Shown: positions 1 through 6,885, counted from the first letter of the stretch. The stretch: DNA of 34,162 bases from Clostridia bacterium (GCA_900769535.1 CAAGHB010000040.1:1-34162), one strand, 5' to 3'. Notes: generated by a model not told the origin, from the sequence alone. A program made the numbers and translations.

Positions 1-70
1 AGTTACCAATAAATCAAAGAAAATCAGGGTTTTAGACCAGTTCCATTTTGAGTGTCGGTCCCAAACGAAA

Positions 71-99
71 ATCCGTTCTCTTTCGAGGATGGATTTTTT
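71..99 (+). terminator. Rho-independent terminator-like hairpin, repeat copy A
   Basis: The arms ATCCGTTCTC (71-80) and GAGGATGGAT (85-94) pair with two wobbles and are followed by a run of T. The stem sequence recurs at 1059-1086, 1855-1886 and 4855-4883. A TAA at 10-12 sits the same distance before the repeat as the stop of the barstar gene sits before copy B. It therefore probably ends a gene lying left of the window. Confidence 0.7.
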
Positions 100-100
100 G

Positions 101-129
101 TTGTATCTTCACCGCCTTTGTGCTACACT
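101..129 (+). promoter_or_regulatory. Sigma-A promoter for the barstar-domain gene
   Basis: The -35 is TTGTAT (101-106) and the -10 is TACACT (124-129), with a 17-bp spacer and an extended -10 TG at 121-122. The layout matches the stronger promoter in repeat copy B (1241-1269), which supports this otherwise weak match. Confidence 0.5.
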
Positions 130-151
130 ACACATAGGTGGTGATTAAGGT

Positions 152-1003
152 ATGCGTTTAGTTAATGATATAGCAAGTGTAAGTATTTGCGAAATTACAG
201 ATATATCATCACACACGGTTGATTTTGTTTACGACCTTGAAAACTATATTTCTCAAGATTATAAAAAAATATTGCTCATAGAAATCAACACTGAAACTGG
301 ACTCAGAAGAGTTGCTTTGTATTGCGACTTTTGCGGAAATTTTGAATATTGCACGGTATTGCATCAAGAGAATCTTGTTATTGCAAAATTTAATAGTGCT
401 TATATGATTAATGTTTGCACAGGAGAAATACAATACAAGTGTTTTTCTGATATGGCAGGAGCTCTGCGTTTGTATTTGTTGGAAGACGGATATTTGATTC
501 ACGGTGAGTGTGAAATAGTTAAGCTGGATTTTGAGTTTAATACTCAGTGGACCTTTTCAGGAAAGGATATTTTTGCTTCTTTGGACGGAAAAGAAGTTTT
601 AAAAATTTTTGACGATCGTATAGAAATTACGGATTTTTCAGGGAATACCTATACAGTGCCGTTAACACCTGAACTTGTAAAACAAGTGATGGAAAAGGAA
701 GAACAGTATTGCTCATTTAAAGAAGTTACGGAAAATCCGATTGTTTTAGATTTTTCTGTCTGCAACAGATTTCGTGATGTACATTCCGTATTAAAAGAAA
801 AATTCGGATTCCCGGACTATTACGGAAAAAACTGGGATGCCTTGTGGGATTGTTTGCACGGTTTATTTGATAATGTAATTATAGAGATTCATAATTTTCA
901 CCTATTATCTCCTGAAATTCAAGAGTGTTGTAAACCAATGTTTAAAATATTTGAGGAGGTTCATAAGGAAACACCTAATGTAATTTTCAAAACAATATCT
1001 TAA
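152..1003 (+). CDS. Barstar-domain protein with unrecognised N-terminal domain
   Basis: The protein has 283 residues. The last 85 or so look like a barstar (RNase inhibitor/immunity) domain: a beta strand ending LDFS, a helix with HSVLKEKFGFP, the signature YYGKNWDALWDCL, then a beta-helix-beta end (PNVIFKTIS). Barstar relatives bind and block barnase-type ribonuclease toxins in the cytoplasm. Residues 1-195 form a beta-rich region with repeated short strands that I do not recognise. No signal peptide or membrane segment is visible. The start ATG has an AGGTGGTG-like ribosome site 8 bases upstream. The gene is AT-rich next to its neighbours and lies between two copies of one terminator/promoter repeat, as in tandem immunity-gene arrays. 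No cognate nuclease toxin is visible. An immunity role is inferred; the barstar fold call is fairly safe. Confidence 0.75.
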   Translation: MRLVNDIASVSICEITDISSHTVDFVYDLENYISQDYKKILLIEINTETGLRRVALYCDFCGNFEYCTVLHQENLVIAKFNSAYMINVCTGEIQYKCFSDMAGALRLYLLEDGYLIHGECEIVKLDFEFNTQWTFSGKDIFASLDGKEVLKIFDDRIEITDFSGNTYTVPLTPELVKQVMEKEEQYCSFKEVTENPIVLDFSVCNRFRDVHSVLKEKFGFPDYYGKNWDALWDCLHGLFDNVIIEIHNFHLLSPEIQECCKPMFKIFEEVHKETPNVIFKTIS

Positions 1004-1015
1004 AAGAAAATTCTC

Positions 1016-1098
1016 GGTTTTTAGACCCATTCCGTTTTGAGCGTAGATGCAAACGAGAATCCGTTCTCGAAAGAGGACGGATTTTTGTTTGTATTATT
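1016..1098 (+). repeat. Intergenic terminator repeat, copy B (5' part)
   Basis: From GGTTTTTAGACCC to the T-run after GAGGACGGAT, this matches positions 27-105 with roughly four bases in five identical. It includes a terminator hairpin with arms 1059-1068 and 1073-1082 that closes the barstar gene. The copy continues, after an inserted palindromic element, with a promoter at 1241-1269 equivalent to 101-129. Confidence 0.75.
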
Positions 1099-1240
1099 CA
1101 CTATTCAATATTCATCATTCATTATTCATTAAAGGAGAACGGATTTTCGAATGAATAATGAAAAATGAAGTCGCCTACGGCTGATGAATAATGAATAAGT
1201 TCGGTGTGGCTTTGCCACGGATTATATACAATGCTCAGCA
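1099..1240. repeat. MITE-like palindromic intergenic element
   Basis: A 13-bp perfect inverted repeat (1118-1130 and 1150-1162) is built from ATTCATT units. It is followed by a third ATGAATAATGAAT run at 1183-1196 and two small hairpins, GTGGC/GCCAC near 1205-1218 and CAATGCT/AGCATTG near 1229-1242. It contains no coding frame. It interrupts the terminator-promoter repeat relative to copy A. Its inside (1135-1147) repeats GAGAACGGATTTT, the right arm of the 1855 terminator. It is probably a non-autonomous mobile or structured RNA repeat; no transposase is visible. Confidence 0.55.
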
Positions 1241-1269
1241 TTGATTTATCTCCGCTTTTATGTTATACT
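1241..1269 (+). promoter_or_regulatory. Sigma-A promoter upstream of the small lipoprotein
   Basis: TTGATT (1241-1246), a 17-bp spacer and TATACT (1264-1269), with an extended -10 TG at 1261-1262. It corresponds to 101-129 in the other repeat copy. Confidence 0.65.
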
Positions 1270-1361
1270 ACACTTAAATCGGTGGATGTACCTTATTATG
1301 CATTCAACGTAAGGAAAATATTAATAAACCTAAAAAATCAATTATTTACTTATAGAATGGG

Positions 1362-1763
1362 ATGGCGACAGTAATGAAAAAATGCGTAGTATTTTTTAGC
1401 TTATTTTGGGTATGCAGTATATTGTTTATTGGGTGTGCAAAAAACGAAAAAACAGATAATTCAAGTGTTGATCAAAGCGATTATTCGTTTGTAGATATTT
1501 CGTGGACAAGAGATGCCGAACATGATGTTGAAACAATTTGCTTTGGCGACGACGGCAGTTTTAGTTATTCCTGTGCTTGTGGAAATCCGGTGAACGACTC
1601 CGATTTGTGTGAAGGATATACATATGATGATGCTACAAAAACCATTACATTAGATTGCATTGAAATAACAGATGATATGGTTACTGTTATCAAAATAGTA
1701 AAATGTGATGAAAAAGAACTTCATTTAGATTTTAATGGTGAAACTCGTATTTTTACTAAATAA
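1362..1763 (+). CDS. Small secreted lipoprotein, function unknown
   Basis: The protein has 133 residues from the first ATG, or 129 if the ATG at 1374 (MKK) is used. That second start gives a classic signal peptide: KK, a hydrophobic stretch, then the lipobox LFIGC, so the mature protein would begin at Cys and be lipid-anchored outside the membrane. The mature part is short, acidic and probably all-beta (DISWTRD, GSFSYSC, KTITLDC, KELHLDF), like many small lipocalin-like or DUF lipoproteins in Clostridia. No family is assigned. The ribosome site is weak, which leaves the start uncertain. The gene shares the AT-rich character and repeat-borne promoter of the barstar region and ends before the 1855 terminator. 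Confidence 0.65.
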   Translation: MATVMKKCVVFFSLFWVCSILFIGCAKNEKTDNSSVDQSDYSFVDISWTRDAEHDVETICFGDDGSFSYSCACGNPVNDSDLCEGYTYDDATKTITLDCIEITDDMVTVIKIVKCDEKELHLDFNGETRIFTK

Positions 1764-1854
1764 TGCTATGATATATTTTTAAATCCAGTCTGTTTTTTAG
1801 ATATATCTTAAATTTTCAGGCTTTTTATTTGTACCATTAATTTCGAATTAAATA

Positions 1855-1886
1855 AAAATCCGTTCTCGTAAGAGAACGGATTTTTT
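1855..1886. terminator. Bidirectional terminator between lipoprotein and ZIP genes
   Basis: A perfect 13-bp stem (1855-1867 with 1872-1884) with loop GTAA. It has a T-run on the plus strand and an A-run at the left, so it can serve the convergent genes on both strands. It shares its stem with the 71, 1059 and 4855 hairpins. Confidence 0.85.
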
Positions 1887-1910
1887 GTTTGTATTATTCA
1901 TTATTTCATG

Positions 1911-2663
1911 TCATCCGAGCAATACATCGCATACCAACATTACGCAGAATCCAACTAAGAGCGCATATGTGGCACCTCTTTCACTTCCGTGAGCGTGTGT
2001 TTCGGGTATCATTTCGTCGCTGATTACATAGAGCATTGTTCCTCCGGCGAAAGCCAATGCAAAGGGAAGAATTGTCGATGCGATACTAACAGCAAAATAG
2101 CCCAGCAAGGTACCGATAACCTCCACCAGACCGGTTATCATTGCACAGATAAATGTTTTGCGTGGTGTTACGCCGGAAGCGAGCAGAGGACCGATAATGA
2201 CCATTCCTTCTGGAATGTTTTGCAGAGCGATACCACCGGCGATAATTATTGCCTGAGATGCATCGTCGGAGCCGAAACTGACGCCGGCAGCAATGCCTTC
2301 GGGCAGATTATGAATAGCAATAGCGGTAACAAATAACAAAACCTTGCTTAAATTTGCGTTATTATGTGGCTCGATATCCGAACCTACCAGTTTATGAAGG
2401 TGTGGCACCGCTTTATCGATTAAGTTCAGGCAAATAGCGCCTGTGAAAATGCCGGTCGTTGTAATTAGAAGGCCATATTCTCCGCCATAGTCAATTGATG
2501 GTATAATCAGGCCGAGAACTGCTGCAGACAGCATTACACCGGCGGCGAAAGCTAACACGATATCAGAAAATTTGTGAGAGATATTTTTGAATACAAAACC
2601 GATTAGAGAGCCGAAAATCGTAGCACCGCCGACTCCCAAAGCGGTCAACAATACCATTTCCAT
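1911..2663 (-). CDS. ZIP family divalent metal transporter
   Basis: A 250-residue membrane protein of the ZIP (ZupT/GufA-like) family, which moves Zn(II) and related metals into the cytoplasm. The two metal-site motifs are present: HNLPEG at residues 118-123 (helix IV) and QNIPEG at 148-153 (helix V). Glu181 and a DEMIPETHAHG segment near 216 follow. About eight hydrophobic helices can be traced, and the histidine-containing loop between helices III and IV (about 85-105) is short. The start ATG has GGAG 8 bases upstream. A consensus promoter lies 100 bp upstream (2763-2791), and a 12-bp palindrome in the leader may be an operator. The next gene upstream on the same strand encodes a Cu/Zn-type SOD, a possible zinc user. 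The family is certain; the metal is not. Confidence 0.93.
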   Translation of the reverse strand: MEMVLLTALGVGGATIFGSLIGFVFKNISHKFSDIVLAFAAGVMLSAAVLGLIIPSIDYGGEYGLLITTTGIFTGAICLNLIDKAVPHLHKLVGSDIEPHNNANLSKVLLFVTAIAIHNLPEGIAAGVSFGSDDASQAIIIAGGIALQNIPEGMVIIGPLLASGVTPRKTFICAMITGLVEVIGTLLGYFAVSIASTILPFALAFAGGTMLYVISDEMIPETHAHGSERGATYALLVGFCVMLVCDVLLG

Positions 2664-2733
2664 ATATTTTTCTCCATTACAAATAGGTGTTATCTAATGA
2701 TTTCGGCAGTGAAGCATTAGGAACTGACCTGCT

Positions 2734-2745
2734 AGTAAATTTACT
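2734..2745. promoter_or_regulatory. 12-bp palindrome in the ZIP leader, possible operator
   Basis: AGTAAATTTACT is a perfect palindrome lying about 11-22 bases downstream of the predicted start of the ZIP transcript. That position would let a bound repressor block transcription. The regulator is unknown, and a palindrome this short can arise by chance in AT-rich DNA. Confidence 0.3.
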
Positions 2746-2762
2746 TTATTATGAATACTGAT

Positions 2763-2791
2763 ATTATACCTGTATTTCGTGCGTATGTCAA
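2763..2791 (-). promoter_or_regulatory. Consensus sigma-A promoter for the ZIP transporter
   Basis: On the minus strand TTGACA (2791-2786), a 17-bp spacer and TATAAT (2768-2763) match the full consensus. The predicted RNA starts near 2756, giving a leader of about 93 bases. Confidence 0.85.
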
Positions 2792-2850
2792 TTATAACAA
2801 GCTATATGATATGTGTGTTTACAGTGTATAGTTTGTGTGTCCCGTATATA

Positions 2851-3294
2851 TTATATCCTGCGAATTACACCGCAGGCGATTTTAGTGCCGGCGTTGCCTG
2901 CCGGTTGAGTGCGAAAATCGTCCGGCATACTATGAATTACCACCGTTCGACCAAAGATATCGGTTATATTAAAACGGTCGGTTGCCACCGATAGGTAGGC
3001 GTTTCCGTGGCAGCTCATTAAGGGCGGTAAATCTCCTGCGTGGAAGGGATGGGCAGCGTTGTTCGGATTATAATGACTGCCCGTGTCGGCGAAATCGGGG
3101 CCCGTGCAGCTGCTTCCTGCGTGTATGTGGAATCCAAAGAAACCCGTATCAGTATCAGGCAATCCTCGTATTACAGCTTGTACCAGAACACAATTCTGTC
3201 GCTCAAAAAATCTCACCTGTCCACGCAGTCGCGGGTAGGCATTCGAACCACGAATAATCGCTACGGCGTCGGGTAAAATCGGTTTTTGTTTCAT
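2851..3294 (-). CDS. sodC: Cu/Zn-type superoxide dismutase family protein
   Basis: A 147-residue member of the Cu/Zn superoxide dismutase fold, which converts superoxide to oxygen and peroxide. Aligning by motif with eukaryotic SOD1, copper ligands are His56, His58, His74 and His121. Zinc ligands are His74, His82, His85 and Asp88, with a shortened zinc loop (HYNPNNAAHPFHAGD). The disulfide pair is Cys63 and Cys141. The residue equivalent to the substrate-guiding Arg143 is Lys138 (GNAGTKIACGVI), a conservative but notable change. There is no signal peptide, whereas Gram-negative SodC is periplasmic, so the protein is predicted cytosolic. The start ATG follows GAGGTG at good spacing. Its own promoter is not clear. 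The ZIP transporter lies downstream on the same strand but has its own promoter. Confidence 0.88.
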   Translation of the reverse strand: MKQKPILPDAVAIIRGSNAYPRLRGQVRFFERQNCVLVQAVIRGLPDTDTGFFGFHIHAGSSCTGPDFADTGSHYNPNNAAHPFHAGDLPPLMSCHGNAYLSVATDRFNITDIFGRTVVIHSMPDDFRTQPAGNAGTKIACGVIRRI

Positions 3295-3373
3295 AAACTC
3301 ACCTCATAACAGTCTATGCTTCCTGTATATGATGGATGCTTGTTTCATAAAACAAATATTGAAGAATAAATAT

Positions 3374-3405
3374 AACAGATAAATTTTCCAATTTTATCTG
3401 TTTTT
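3374..3405 (+). terminator. Hairpin with T-tail in the sodC / oxidoreductase intergenic region
   Basis: Arms AACAGATAAA (3374-3383) and TTTATCTGTT (3393-3402) are followed by T. The structure is terminator-like, but no gene ends on the plus strand here. It may stop antisense or read-through transcription, or be an operator. The rest of 3295-3537 shows no clear feature. Confidence 0.35.
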
Positions 3406-3537
3406 GATCTATATACATCTATAAAATGTTCTTTACGGATGTAAAGAGCATATGCGTAAGCGTTTAGGGTTTTTCTTTTCCACCCCTCATATTTCTCTCG
3501 AATCCGCACATAATAACAAAAAACGAGGGTGGTAAAA

Positions 3538-4848
3538 ATGGAGTCGATTTGGGAAAAGTCGGTCGAGCGGCCGCAATTTGACACGCTCAAAGGTGAGCAT
3601 AAAACCGACGTTTTAATCATCGGCGGCGGACTTGCGGGGCTGCTTTCGGCGTGGATGTTAAAGAAAAACGGCGTTAATTGTATTTTGGTTGAGGCGGAGA
3701 GAATTTGCGGCGCAACGACGGCAAATACGACGGCCAAAATCACCTTACAGCACGGCGCGATATACGACCGAATGATACGACGCTTCGGTGTCGATTTTGC
3801 CCGGCGTTATCTTAAAGCCCAGACCGACGCAATGGAAAAATATCGCGAGCTTTGCGAAAATATCGACTGCGATTACAGAAAGGTTGACGCCTACCTCTAT
3901 ACCCTCTGCGACGTTGAAAAGCTAAAAAAAGAGACCGCGGCGATAAATAAGCTCGGCTTTCCCGCCGAATTTGTCGAAAAAACGCCGCTTCCTTTTGCGG
4001 TAAAGGGAGCAGTAAGAGTCAAAAATCAAGCCGTGTTTAATCCGCTTAAATTTGCCTTCGCCATTGCAAAGGACCTGCCGATTTATGAAAATACCCGTGT
4101 CACCGAGCTTGGTCCCAATCTTGCCGTGACCGAAAACGGCAGCATCCGTTTCAAAAAGGCGATTGTCACAACTCATTTTCCTTTTCTAAACAAGCACGGT
4201 GGATATTTTATCAAAATGTATCAGCACCGTTCCTACGTTTTAGCCGTCAAAAATGCCGCCGAGCTTGACGGAATTTACGTTGACGAGGCAAAAAACGGAA
4301 TGTCTTTTCGAAATTACAACGGTCATTTGTTAATCGGCGGCGGTGACCACAGAACAGGCAAAAAGGGAGGAAACTGGGAGGAGCTTAACCGCTTTCGCGA
4401 AAAATATTATCCCGAATCGCGAGTGGTTGCTAAATATGCTACCCAGGACTGTATGACCATCGACGACATTGCCTATATCGGCAAATATTCGCGACGCACT
4501 CCCAATCTTTTTGTCGCAACCGGCTTTAATAAATGGGGCATGACCTCGTCGATGGTAGCGGCAACGATTTTGGCCGATCTTGTGCAAGGAAGAGACAATC
4601 CCTATGCAGATGTTTTTTCGCCGAGCCGATGTATCCTGCGACCACAGCTTTTTGTCAATATTTTTGAGGCGCTGATTGGTATCCTGACGCCAACCGTACC
4701 CCGTTGTCCACACCTTGGTTGCGCGCTGAAATATAACCGAGCCGAGCATTCGTGGGACTGCTCCTGTCACGGCTCCCGATTTTCCGAAAAAGGCCGCCTG
4801 CTTAACAACCCCGCCAATGCCGATAAGCGAATGAAACCGAAAAAATGA
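3538..4848 (+). CDS. FAD-dependent oxidoreductase with C-terminal Rieske domain
   Basis: The protein has 436 residues. Residues 24-55 form the FAD-binding Rossmann motif (VLIIGGGLAGL with an acidic end at LVEAE), followed by a DAO-family (glycine/D-amino-acid oxidase-like) body with the late motif ATGFNKWGMTSS. Residues about 385-430 are a Rieske [2Fe-2S] domain with intact ligands: Cys390, His392, Cys408 and His411 in CPHLGC...CSCHGSRF. This is the YhfW-like architecture of Firmicutes; the substrate is unknown and electron transfer from FAD to the cluster is inferred. A GTG at 3529 is in frame but overlaps the GAGGGTGG ribosome site (3525-3532), so ATG 3538 is the real start. A terminator follows at 4855. 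Confidence 0.9.
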   Translation: MESIWEKSVERPQFDTLKGEHKTDVLIIGGGLAGLLSAWMLKKNGVNCILVEAERICGATTANTTAKITLQHGAIYDRMIRRFGVDFARRYLKAQTDAMEKYRELCENIDCDYRKVDAYLYTLCDVEKLKKETAAINKLGFPAEFVEKTPLPFAVKGAVRVKNQAVFNPLKFAFAIAKDLPIYENTRVTELGPNLAVTENGSIRFKKAIVTTHFPFLNKHGGYFIKMYQHRSYVLAVKNAAELDGIYVDEAKNGMSFRNYNGHLLIGGGDHRTGKKGGNWEELNRFREKYYPESRVVAKYATQDCMTIDDIAYIGKYSRRTPNLFVATGFNKWGMTSSMVAATILADLVQGRDNPYADVFSPSRCILRPQLFVNIFEALIGILTPTVPRCPHLGCALKYNRAEHSWDCSCHGSRFSEKGRLLNNPANADKRMKPKK

Positions 4849-4854
4849 AAAAAG

Positions 4855-4883
4855 TCCGTTCTCACACGAGGACGGATTTTTTT
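4855..4883 (+). terminator. Rho-independent terminator after the Rieske oxidoreductase
   Basis: TCCGTTCTC (4855-4863) pairs with GAGGACGGA (4868-4876) across an ACAC loop, followed by seven T. It is the fourth occurrence of the same stem sequence in the first 5 kb. Confidence 0.85.
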
Positions 4884-4904
4884 ATAAAGAGATGTTTCAA
4901 CCGA

Positions 4905-4933
4905 TTGTTTTTGGGTAAGAATTGTGATATAAT
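4905..4933 (+). promoter_or_regulatory. Sigma-A promoter of the Gfo/Idh/MocA gene
   Basis: TTGTTT (4905-4910), a 17-bp spacer and TATAAT (4928-4933), with an extended -10 TG at 4925-4926, 31 bp before the start codon. Confidence 0.75.
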
Positions 4934-4963
4934 TTGAAAAACGCCTTTTGGAGTTGACGAAAA

Positions 4964-6013
4964 ATGGAAAAAATATATAAGGTTGGTATTGTCGGCCTTG
5001 GAAATCAGGGATATTCGCATACAAAAACGATTGACGAAATCGAAAATATTGAGGTTGGCGGAATATATGACATCGACACCGCAAGAATAAACTTCGCTGA
5101 GGAAAAGGGATTTCGCACGTATAACAGCTATGACGAAATGCTTTCTGACCCCGAAATTGATATAATCACAGTAGCAACTCCTAATGATTCACATCATTCA
5201 TTGACGGTATCAGCACTCCGCGCAGGGAAGCACGTAGTTTGCGAAAAACCGGCGGCTATGAATTCGGACGAGCTTGCCGATATGATACGGGTTGCAAAGG
5301 AATGCGGACGTGTATTCACAGTTCATCAGAACAGACGCTACGATGCTGATTTCCTTGTAATGAAAAAGATTTATGACGAGGGCGAGCTTGGTCCCGTACA
5401 CCGCTTTGAGCGCAGGGTGCAGGGATGCAACGGAATACCGAAGGATTGGCGCAGTCAGCCCGAATACGGCGGCGGAATGATGCTCGATTGGGGCGTTCAT
5501 CTTCTTGACCAAACCTTGCAACTTATCCCCGAAAAAATAAAAAAGGTTTATTGCCGCCTTGAACACGTAACAAACGAGCTTTGCGATGACGGAGTGACCG
5601 TTTGGCTTACGTTTGAAAGCGGACTCCTCGCCGTTGTCGAGGTCGCGACCTCTAATTTCATCGAGTTGCCCCATTGGTATATGCTCGGTCGAGACGGCTC
5701 GGCGATTATTCGCGGATGGAAGGCAAACGACGGCGAAATTGTAAAAAGTATTGGAGAAGCAGGCGAGGTAGAGCCGGTGCTTACCGCCAGCGGAATTACA
5801 AAAACGATGGCACCGCGACGCGAGGACACCATTAAAAGATGCGAGTTGCCCACCGTCGAAACCGACCTGCGCGATTTTTATCGCAACGTGATGACTACAA
5901 TCGAGGGAAAGACCGAACAGACGATTTCTAACAAAAGCGTAATGAGGGTATTTAAGCTCATGGAGGCGGCTTTCAGGTCGGCCAAGCTTAACGAAACGGT
6001 CGATTTCGAATAA
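4964..6013 (+). CDS. Gfo/Idh/MocA family oxidoreductase
   Basis: A 349-residue NAD(P)-dependent sugar or polyol dehydrogenase-like enzyme. The N-terminal Rossmann domain shows GLGNQG (11-16), and the family signature EKP is at 94-96 (HVVCEKPAAM). The C-terminal alpha/beta domain carries the catalytic pair Asp175 and His179 in GGGMMLDWGVHLLD. Members oxidise or reduce sugars, inositol or related alcohols; the substrate cannot be read from sequence. The length is normal for the family. GGAG lies 10 bases before the ATG and a good promoter precedes it. It seems monocistronic, between a terminator and the yajC promoter. Confidence 0.93.
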   Translation: MEKIYKVGIVGLGNQGYSHTKTIDEIENIEVGGIYDIDTARINFAEEKGFRTYNSYDEMLSDPEIDIITVATPNDSHHSLTVSALRAGKHVVCEKPAAMNSDELADMIRVAKECGRVFTVHQNRRYDADFLVMKKIYDEGELGPVHRFERRVQGCNGIPKDWRSQPEYGGGMMLDWGVHLLDQTLQLIPEKIKKVYCRLEHVTNELCDDGVTVWLTFESGLLAVVEVATSNFIELPHWYMLGRDGSAIIRGWKANDGEIVKSIGEAGEVEPVLTASGITKTMAPRREDTIKRCELPTVETDLRDFYRNVMTTIEGKTEQTISNKSVMRVFKLMEAAFRSAKLNETVDFE

Positions 6014-6016
6014 CTC

Positions 6017-6045
6017 TTTACATACGGAATAATTTGGTGTATAAT
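6017..6045 (+). promoter_or_regulatory. Sigma-A promoter of yajC
   Basis: TTTACA (6017-6022), a 17-bp spacer and TATAAT (6040-6045), 40 bp before the yajC start. Confidence 0.75.
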
Positions 6046-6084
6046 AACAAAAGTATCAGTTAATTCACAGGAGGAATAATAAAA

Positions 6085-6411
6085 ATGGATTATATTCTTT
6101 TAACAGCTTCTAACGGAAGCGGTACCGAAGGCGCAGCCCAGGGAAGTATGTGGGGCTCACTCATTATGATCGTCGGTTTTATTGCCCTTATGTACTTTAT
6201 GCTCATCCGTCCGCAAAAGAAGCAGCAGAAAAAGGAAAAGCAGATGAGAGACAGTCTCCAAATCGGCGACGAAATCATCACCATCGGCGGAATTTACGGA
6301 CGCGTTGTTTCGCTGAAAGAGGATAGTCTCGTTATCGAGTCATCCGGCGACCGTTCAAAGATTCAGATTCAGCGTTCAGCCGTTGGCCAGAATTTAACCA
6401 TTCACGAATAA
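6085..6411 (+). CDS. yajC: Preprotein translocase subunit YajC
   Basis: A 108-residue protein with one N-terminal membrane helix (about 24-42), then the typical charged stretch RPQKKQQKKEKQM and a small cytoplasmic domain with GDEIITIGGIYGRV. YajC associates with SecD/SecF and the SecYEG channel at the cytoplasmic membrane. The length is usual for the family. The start ATG follows AGGAGG at 8 bases. Unlike many bacteria, secD/secF are not next door here. A strong hairpin (6431-6468) follows the stop. Confidence 0.95.
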   Translation: MDYILLTASNGSGTEGAAQGSMWGSLIMIVGFIALMYFMLIRPQKKQQKKEKQMRDSLQIGDEIITIGGIYGRVVSLKEDSLVIESSGDRSKIQIQRSAVGQNLTIHE

Positions 6412-6430
6412 TCCGACATAATAAATTTAT

Positions 6431-6475
6431 CTCCCGAATATGCTTTATAAACGAAGTATATTCGGGAGGTTTTTT
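6431..6475 (+). terminator. Terminator hairpin that also carries the next gene's ribosome site
   Basis: CTCCCGAATAT (6431-6441) pairs perfectly with ATATTCGGGAG (6458-6468), and the stem can be extended inward by four further pairs. Six T follow from 6470. The 3' arm contains GGGAGG (6464-6469), 8 bases before the ATG at 6478, so one sequence is both the 3' half of the terminator stem and the Shine-Dalgarno of the following gene. Confidence 0.8.
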
Positions 6476-6477
6476 AT

Positions 6478-6885
6478 ATGAACAGAAAGAGAAAGACGGA
6501 ACCGCAGAATAGGTACATAAGACCGCTTATCGTCGGCACGGTTACCGCCGTTATAGTCACCGTCAGCATAATTTTAATCAGCGCGCTCTTTTTCGTAATC
6601 CGCGATATGCCAAAAGCATCAGCTATGCCGATTGCCCTTGTGGCGTCGGGACTCGGCGCATTTGTCGGAGCAGTTGCCGCGGCAAAGACCATGCGTGAGC
6701 AGGGAATAATAATCGGCGGACTGACCGGCTTTGCTATGTTTGCGATTACGCTTATTGTGTCACTTTTTGCATCCGAGGGGCCGCTTACCGCCTTTACCCT
6801 TATAAAATTTATCGTTATGACACTTTCGGGAGCGCTCGGCGGCATTTTGGGCGTAAATTCAGCGGCAAAGCGAAAAATGATTTGA
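6478..6885 (+). CDS. TIGR04086 family membrane protein
   Basis: A 135-residue integral membrane protein with four predicted helices (about 16-40, 48-68, 74-94 and 103-127) and a basic N-terminus (MNRKRK). The glycine-rich pattern (GLGAFVGAVAAAKTMREQG, then GALGGILG) matches the TIGR04086/YrzE-like family of Firmicutes, often found beside yajC. Its function is unknown. Translation starts at an ATG whose GGGAGG site is part of the preceding terminator stem, so initiation may depend on that hairpin being open. The stop codon overlaps the promoter of the next gene. Confidence 0.85.
   Translation: MNRKRKTEPQNRYIRPLIVGTVTAVIVTVSIILISALFFVIRDMPKASAMPIALVASGLGAFVGAVAAAKTMREQGIIIGGLTGFAMFAITLIVSLFASEGPLTAFTLIKFIVMTLSGALGGILGVNSAAKRKMI

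Noticed and set aside
1099..1240. CRISPR-like reading of the ATTCATT repeats
   Set aside because: Units are short, irregular and palindromic with no spacers; a MITE-like element fits better.
2779..3276. Three plus-strand open frames across the SOD region
   Set aside because: They lie opposite sodC and over the ZIP promoter, with no ribosome site or family resemblance; sodC on the minus strand has complete motifs.
3529..3537. GTG as start of the Rieske oxidoreductase
   Set aside because: It overlaps the GAGGGTGG ribosome site; the ATG at 3538 has correct spacing.
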